Assembly (NCBI RefSeq): GCF_000247815.1
Contig: NC_021676.1
Span: forward strand, 2,081,106-2,145,105
Direction of reading: 5' to 3'
Length of the DNA stretch: 64,000 nucleotides
From: Ficedula albicollis
Taxonomy: Eukaryota > Chordata > Aves > Passeriformes > Muscicapidae
Within the stretch, counting starts at the first letter, position 1, and every line of letters starts with the position of its first letter. The position numbers and the translations under genes were made by a program. This document shows, piece by piece, positions 60,081-64,000 of the stretch. A model generated the notes under the pieces. The model saw only the letters and a program-made list of their open reading frames with translations, did no database searches and was not told where the DNA came from.

Positions 60081-63000
60081 CCCATCAAACCAGGCAAGCA
60101 GATGCAGGCTGGGCATCCCTCACCAGGAGGAACCTGCTCATCCAGGCACAGCCAAGGCCCAGCTGATGCATTAACAGAGCCCGTTAATCAAGTAAGCACA
60201 AAAAACACATCCAAAAGTGACAAACAGGGTGTTGTGAAATGTGAGTTCACCTTGCTGTAGTCTTTGCCTTCCCACATTCCTCCCCAGGAGACTGGAGGGT
60301 ATTGCTCTCAGCCTGCATGCTAATGTGCTCAGAGTCTAAATGCAGCTACAGCCTGGGCAGAAAGGCTGTTAACTGGAAAATCTTACGAGCTGAGACCTGC
60401 AATTGCTCTCAAATACTTTGAGAGACTGAGATAAATGGCAGATTAGCAATTTATCAGATGGTGTTTAATCCCACAGCTTTCAGAGCAGACGGGTCTGGTG
60501 GAGGGAAGGAGGAGGTCAAGCCCAGACTCTGAAGAAAGCAAGAACTTCATGGCTGGTGAGCAAAAGTCATTCTCATAAACTAAAAGTGCAATGCTATTTG
60601 CATGGCCAGCAGGGAAAAACTGGGAGGAAATATTCAGCTTTCAGGAAAACACTCTCTTTGGTTGTTGACTGATAAAATTGCAAGAGGCTGGAAACAATAA
60701 AGAATGGATGTGATGCACCATTATATTTATGTTCTAGGAATGGTAAATGTTGGAGTTTTGAATGCTCAGTTGTTAGTGTGAAATTATACAACTATTAAAT
60801 GTCTTAATTTGCATAATTTTTCTATCATACAAGCCCAGTTTTGAGCACTTCCTCATCTGTCCATTTAGAGATAATGTGAGTTTTGATTACCCTTGAGCCT
60901 GAAGGGAGGGATGGTGCTCACAGCATGCAAACAGCCCCACAGAATCTCCTCTTCCTGCACAAACACAGGAGCAAAACCAGAAATGCCTTTGTAGGTGGGG
61001 CAGTTGCTACCCAGGTGTCTGTGGAAGGACAAACATCCAAAATTCCTGTCACACACGGCAGGGTAAAAAGACTTTGCAGGTCAGGGTGGCATTTGTCAAG
61101 CTGGTAATTGAAATTTTGATTTTTGGGTAATATATTAAATGGGAACGATCAGTAGCCCAAATAAAACCTAGGAGAGGGAGGAGAGGATTGAACTATTTAA
61201 TATTTTTATGCAAGTTCGTGTCCTGAAAGTGTTTTACATGGTGGGAATGTGCATGCTTCCCTCTGAAGTAACCCAAGTGCATGCCTGTGAACACTTGTTT
61301 CCCACTGTAGCCAATTTAACCTGAAGGGGTGTTGTGGTTAGATTCATGCTTTGAAATAATCCTTTAGAAAGCCATCTCCTGCATGGACAAGATTAATGAC
61401 ATTACTGATGGTGCAACAGGCACAGATCCTTTCCCAGCCTCAGGAAACACCAGAACAGTTTGATGGATAAAAGATACATACTCATTTCAGTCAAAGTTAA
61501 ACAAGGATTCTCTTTTGTGTGCCTTTAAAGGACAGAAGCAGGGAGAGCTGCACACAGAGCTGCTCACAGCATCCTCGCAGATCGCCTTTGTCTGCTGTTT
61601 AAGAGTGTTAAAGCATCTCATACTGAGCCTGCAACTTAAGAACTTGTACAAGTCAACAGCTGTGACCTCAGCCAAGCAGGCAACTGGGTTTTCAGATAGC
61701 AAGCTGTGCCTCATTCTTCCTTGGCCAGAGCTATGTATATTTAATTAGTGTCCTCTCACCTTCACGCTACGTGTTTTCCCACTTGACGCCTCCTGGCATC
61801 AAAAGAATGTCCTTGAGAAAAAGTCAGGCCTATTGACTCCTGAGCATATTATTTGACTTGCTGTTCAAGTAGTCTGAAGAAAGAGCTGGAAATAATGAAA
61901 GACACTGCAATGTGGAGCTGCCTTAACTGACAGTGTCAGGTGGGTCGAAGCTATTGAACAGTTCCTATTAAATTAGCTTACCTTCATCTCAGCTAGTTAA
62001 AGCTGGCATGCTGACAAATTAGTTGCTTTCTGTATATAAAAGAGGAGAGGCAGGATGAGATTCCCATTTTGTAGCTTAGTGACAGTAGATATGTCACATC
62101 ACAAGGTCAATAACAATCTGTCCACGGGAGAAATGTAAATGTGTGCCTGGTGTCAATACATTCTGGATTAGATTGTGAAATATTCATTCCTATAGCAGAT
62201 GAGCTCGTTTGCACTAATAAAGACCACTTTATTCCAACCTGGTTAATTACAATGCCTTATATTGTCTGTTTTAAAATCTGATTACAGCTTTTGTTTAGCT
62301 TTTCCAATATTAGCTCTTGTGCATTCTATGTGCTATTTCTGTCCAAAGAGTGTTAATAGAGAAAGTTAATGGACATGCCTGGAATGTGAAAAGGTTTTAG
62401 GGGGATATTTATTTATTTATTTGTGCTCATCAGAGCAGATGGATCTTACAGTTTTCTTTAGAGGGAGACTCTGAAACTGTCTTAGGCTGTCTTTGACACT
62501 CAAACAAAATATTATTTTGGTTGGTTAGTTGCTGTAGCTGTAGATTTTCTCACATGGCTAAACTCAGATTTTAGGAACAAAAGTGCTTAAGAGGTAAAAC
62601 TTTTTATCCCACTGTGGTGTGCTAAGCGTTGGGTACTTTGGGGGTACTTTGTTTCTCCTCTTGACATACTCCAGACTCCTTCACTGCTGGGTTTTGATCC
62701 TAAATTACTTTCTGCACAAAGGGCTGAACTTCCTTCCTCTTTTTGGAGTAATCTCTGCTAAGGACATCACAACCTGTGTTTAAGCACAGTGAGAGCACGC
62801 TGCTAATTACTGCAGCACTCCCTGGTAATGCTCCCAGTCACATCTCTATTTCTTACATACCAGCATGAGCATTTTAGATGTGTTGAAACAAAAGTATTTT
62901 GAAATTTAATTGCTGAAATCACCAGTTCAAATGACTGTATCATTTTTTGGAGGACTGGAGAGTTTGCTTCTTTATAGCTGTCCTTTGATAGGGCTGTTAA

Positions 63001-63632
63001 ATTCTGTGAACAATTTCTGTCTCTTCCTCTTCATATATATATTTTTCTTAATGAAAATATGTAAGTGCTGCAATTATGTCCTGGAGTACAATACTAAACT
63101 TGCTTCTGCTGTTTGCAGGATGTCTGTAAATCTGTGAAGTTTCATTATCATTGAATTTAGTCTTGCCAAGTCATTTGGGCACAAACCAAAGCTCCAATTG
63201 TGCCACTTAACTTCTGATCTGAAAAAGTGCTGTACTGCACAGGGCTTGGTTTGAGCAGAGGTGAAGATATCTACCATTCCAGTGGCTACTAAACCTAAAA
63301 GAAAGCTTTAATATCCTACTTTCAAAGTCATAGAAATATTTTTTTTACACATTTTAACAATCTTACAGAATCACAGCATTTGAGTCTTACTTTCGTCTGA
63401 GGAAGATTATGGCAGCTGTAAGTGTGCCTCCAGATGTGTACAGTTTTCATTTGTTGTCCTTTCTTTTTGCAGTCATTAAACTGATTGAAGTAACCTGACT
63501 CACACCTATGAAAAGCTTCTCAGGAGGTCCCTCAGTGTCTTTCACTTCCAGCAGCCTGTGAAAGATCTGTACTCAATTCTCCAAAGAGTTTAGAAGGTGA
63601 GGTTTGCTTATTAATAATTTTATTGGCATCAC
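60081..63632. other. unique DNA, possibly intron of the right-edge gene
   Basis: About 3.6 kb of AT-rich single-copy sequence. A strong minus-strand acceptor-like tract (TCCTCTCCTCCCTCTCCTAG, complement near 61163-61185) is followed by about 35 open codons but no donor. The interval 61880-62300 is dense in TAATTA/ATTAG-type words and a TTTA repeat follows near 62409. If the exon at 63633-63761 is genuine, this region begins its downstream intron (minus strand). Confidence 0.35.
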
Positions 63633-63761
63633 CTTGCTGTAGGCAGCCTGAGCTGTTTCCAGTGCTTTTTTACATCTCTTGCAGGGCCTGGGTTCTGCCT
63701 GAGTCACACCTGGAGCTGGTCTGTCCTTGGTAAGGATCGTGGCCATGCGAGGAAAGTTGAC
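63633..63761 (-). CDS. candidate internal coding exon of an unidentified minus-strand gene
   Basis: On the minus strand a branch-point-like TTAAC and a pyrimidine tract ending TGTGTCTTCCTGCAG are followed by 129 bases and a donor, CAGCAAG|GTGATG. The segment is exactly 43 codons. Only the first frame is open and the other two contain stops, so it would be a phase 0-0 internal exon. The peptide starts VNFPRMATILTKDRPAPG and contains a Cys-X2-Cys pair at residues 27-30 (PCKRCKK) and a charged, alanine-rich end (ALETAQAAYSK). I see no signal peptide or membrane segment. I do not recognise the protein family, and a single Cys-X2-Cys is not enough to call a zinc-binding domain. No partner exon with compatible phase was found to its left. 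A chance open frame of this length between plausible splice sites is possible, so this is tentative. Confidence 0.4.
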
Positions 63762-64000
63762 CTGCAGGAAGACACAGCCCCCAGTTAATTACCCTCATTT
63801 CTCCCATCACAATTCTCAGTGAATCTGGCACGACCCCGTGCATTTTTGGTGCCTCCTATTATGGCAGAGAACCATTTTATATCGTGGTTTAATGTATGGA
63901 ATGAGCAGTCTCTGCATTTCCATCGACTCCAAGCACAGCCTCAGGGTTCATTCCCCAGGACAGCATCCTTACATGCAGTGAAGCATCCTTACATGCAATT
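63762..64000. other. unique DNA at right edge, with a 15-base repeated word
   Basis: On the minus strand this would be the intron upstream of the candidate exon, containing its branch point and polypyrimidine tract. GCATCCTTACATGCA occurs at 63963-63977 and 63983-63997, a 20-base period cut off by the window edge. Confidence 0.5.

Noticed and set aside
63366..63400. Possible CR1 end (CAGAATCACAGCATTTGAG)
   Set aside because: It lacks the GGTTGGAAAAGACCT block that identifies the CR1 3' end. The short match is not diagnostic.
63685..63729. Plus-strand mini-exon with acceptor CTCTTGCAG and donor CTTG|GTAAGG
   Set aside because: It lies wholly antisense inside the stronger minus-strand exon candidate, and its 45 bases are open in two frames, giving no discrimination.

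Overview
This window looks like a stretch of vertebrate nuclear genome, most likely from a bird and probably a songbird. The support is a short copy of the 3' end of an avian CR1 LINE (about 25050-25150) and two diverged solo-LTR-like segments (about 4185-4620 and 59688-60080). Those two segments align with each other in opposite orientations and match what I remember of passerine endogenous-retrovirus LTRs. There are no closely packed genes and no operon-like structure. The sequence is mostly AT-rich, single-copy, intron-like or intergenic DNA, so nearly all of the long open frames come from repeats.

Layout. 1-12 kb: a 51-bp duplication (342-443), a perfect 358-bp tandem duplication (994-1705), a 17-bp minisatellite (3835-3987), LTR segment 1 on the minus strand and a 22-bp minisatellite (5801-6400). 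12-27.6 kb: three giant pure C runs (946, 555 and 684 bases), two exon-like segments (21844-21948 and 23002-23098), a nested 308-bp tandem duplication (24420-24979) and the CR1 end. 27.6-41 kb: two adjacent ~62-bp duplications (29271-29519), a 1.4-kb pure CTTTTT hexamer array (36482-37897) and a fourth giant C run (739 bases). 41-64 kb: about 10 kb of unremarkable unique DNA, a 2.5-kb 45-bp minisatellite with a 360-bp higher-order repeat (51420-53938), LTR segment 2 and, at the right edge, the best coding-exon candidate (63633-63761, minus strand).

Interpretation. If the right-edge exon is real, much of the window to its left could be a long intron or 3' flank of that minus-strand gene. I could not identify the gene. 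The four C runs are most likely assembly artefacts. Two of them are flanked by identical 24-27 base direct repeats made of a short unique word plus an A run, as expected where overlapping contig ends were not merged and filler was placed between them. The most biologically interesting structure is the 45-bp array. Its common unit contains a perfect 7-bp hairpin, the minority unit breaks one stem pair, and the two are arranged seven to one in identical 360-bp blocks. I found no convincing undescribed functional system.
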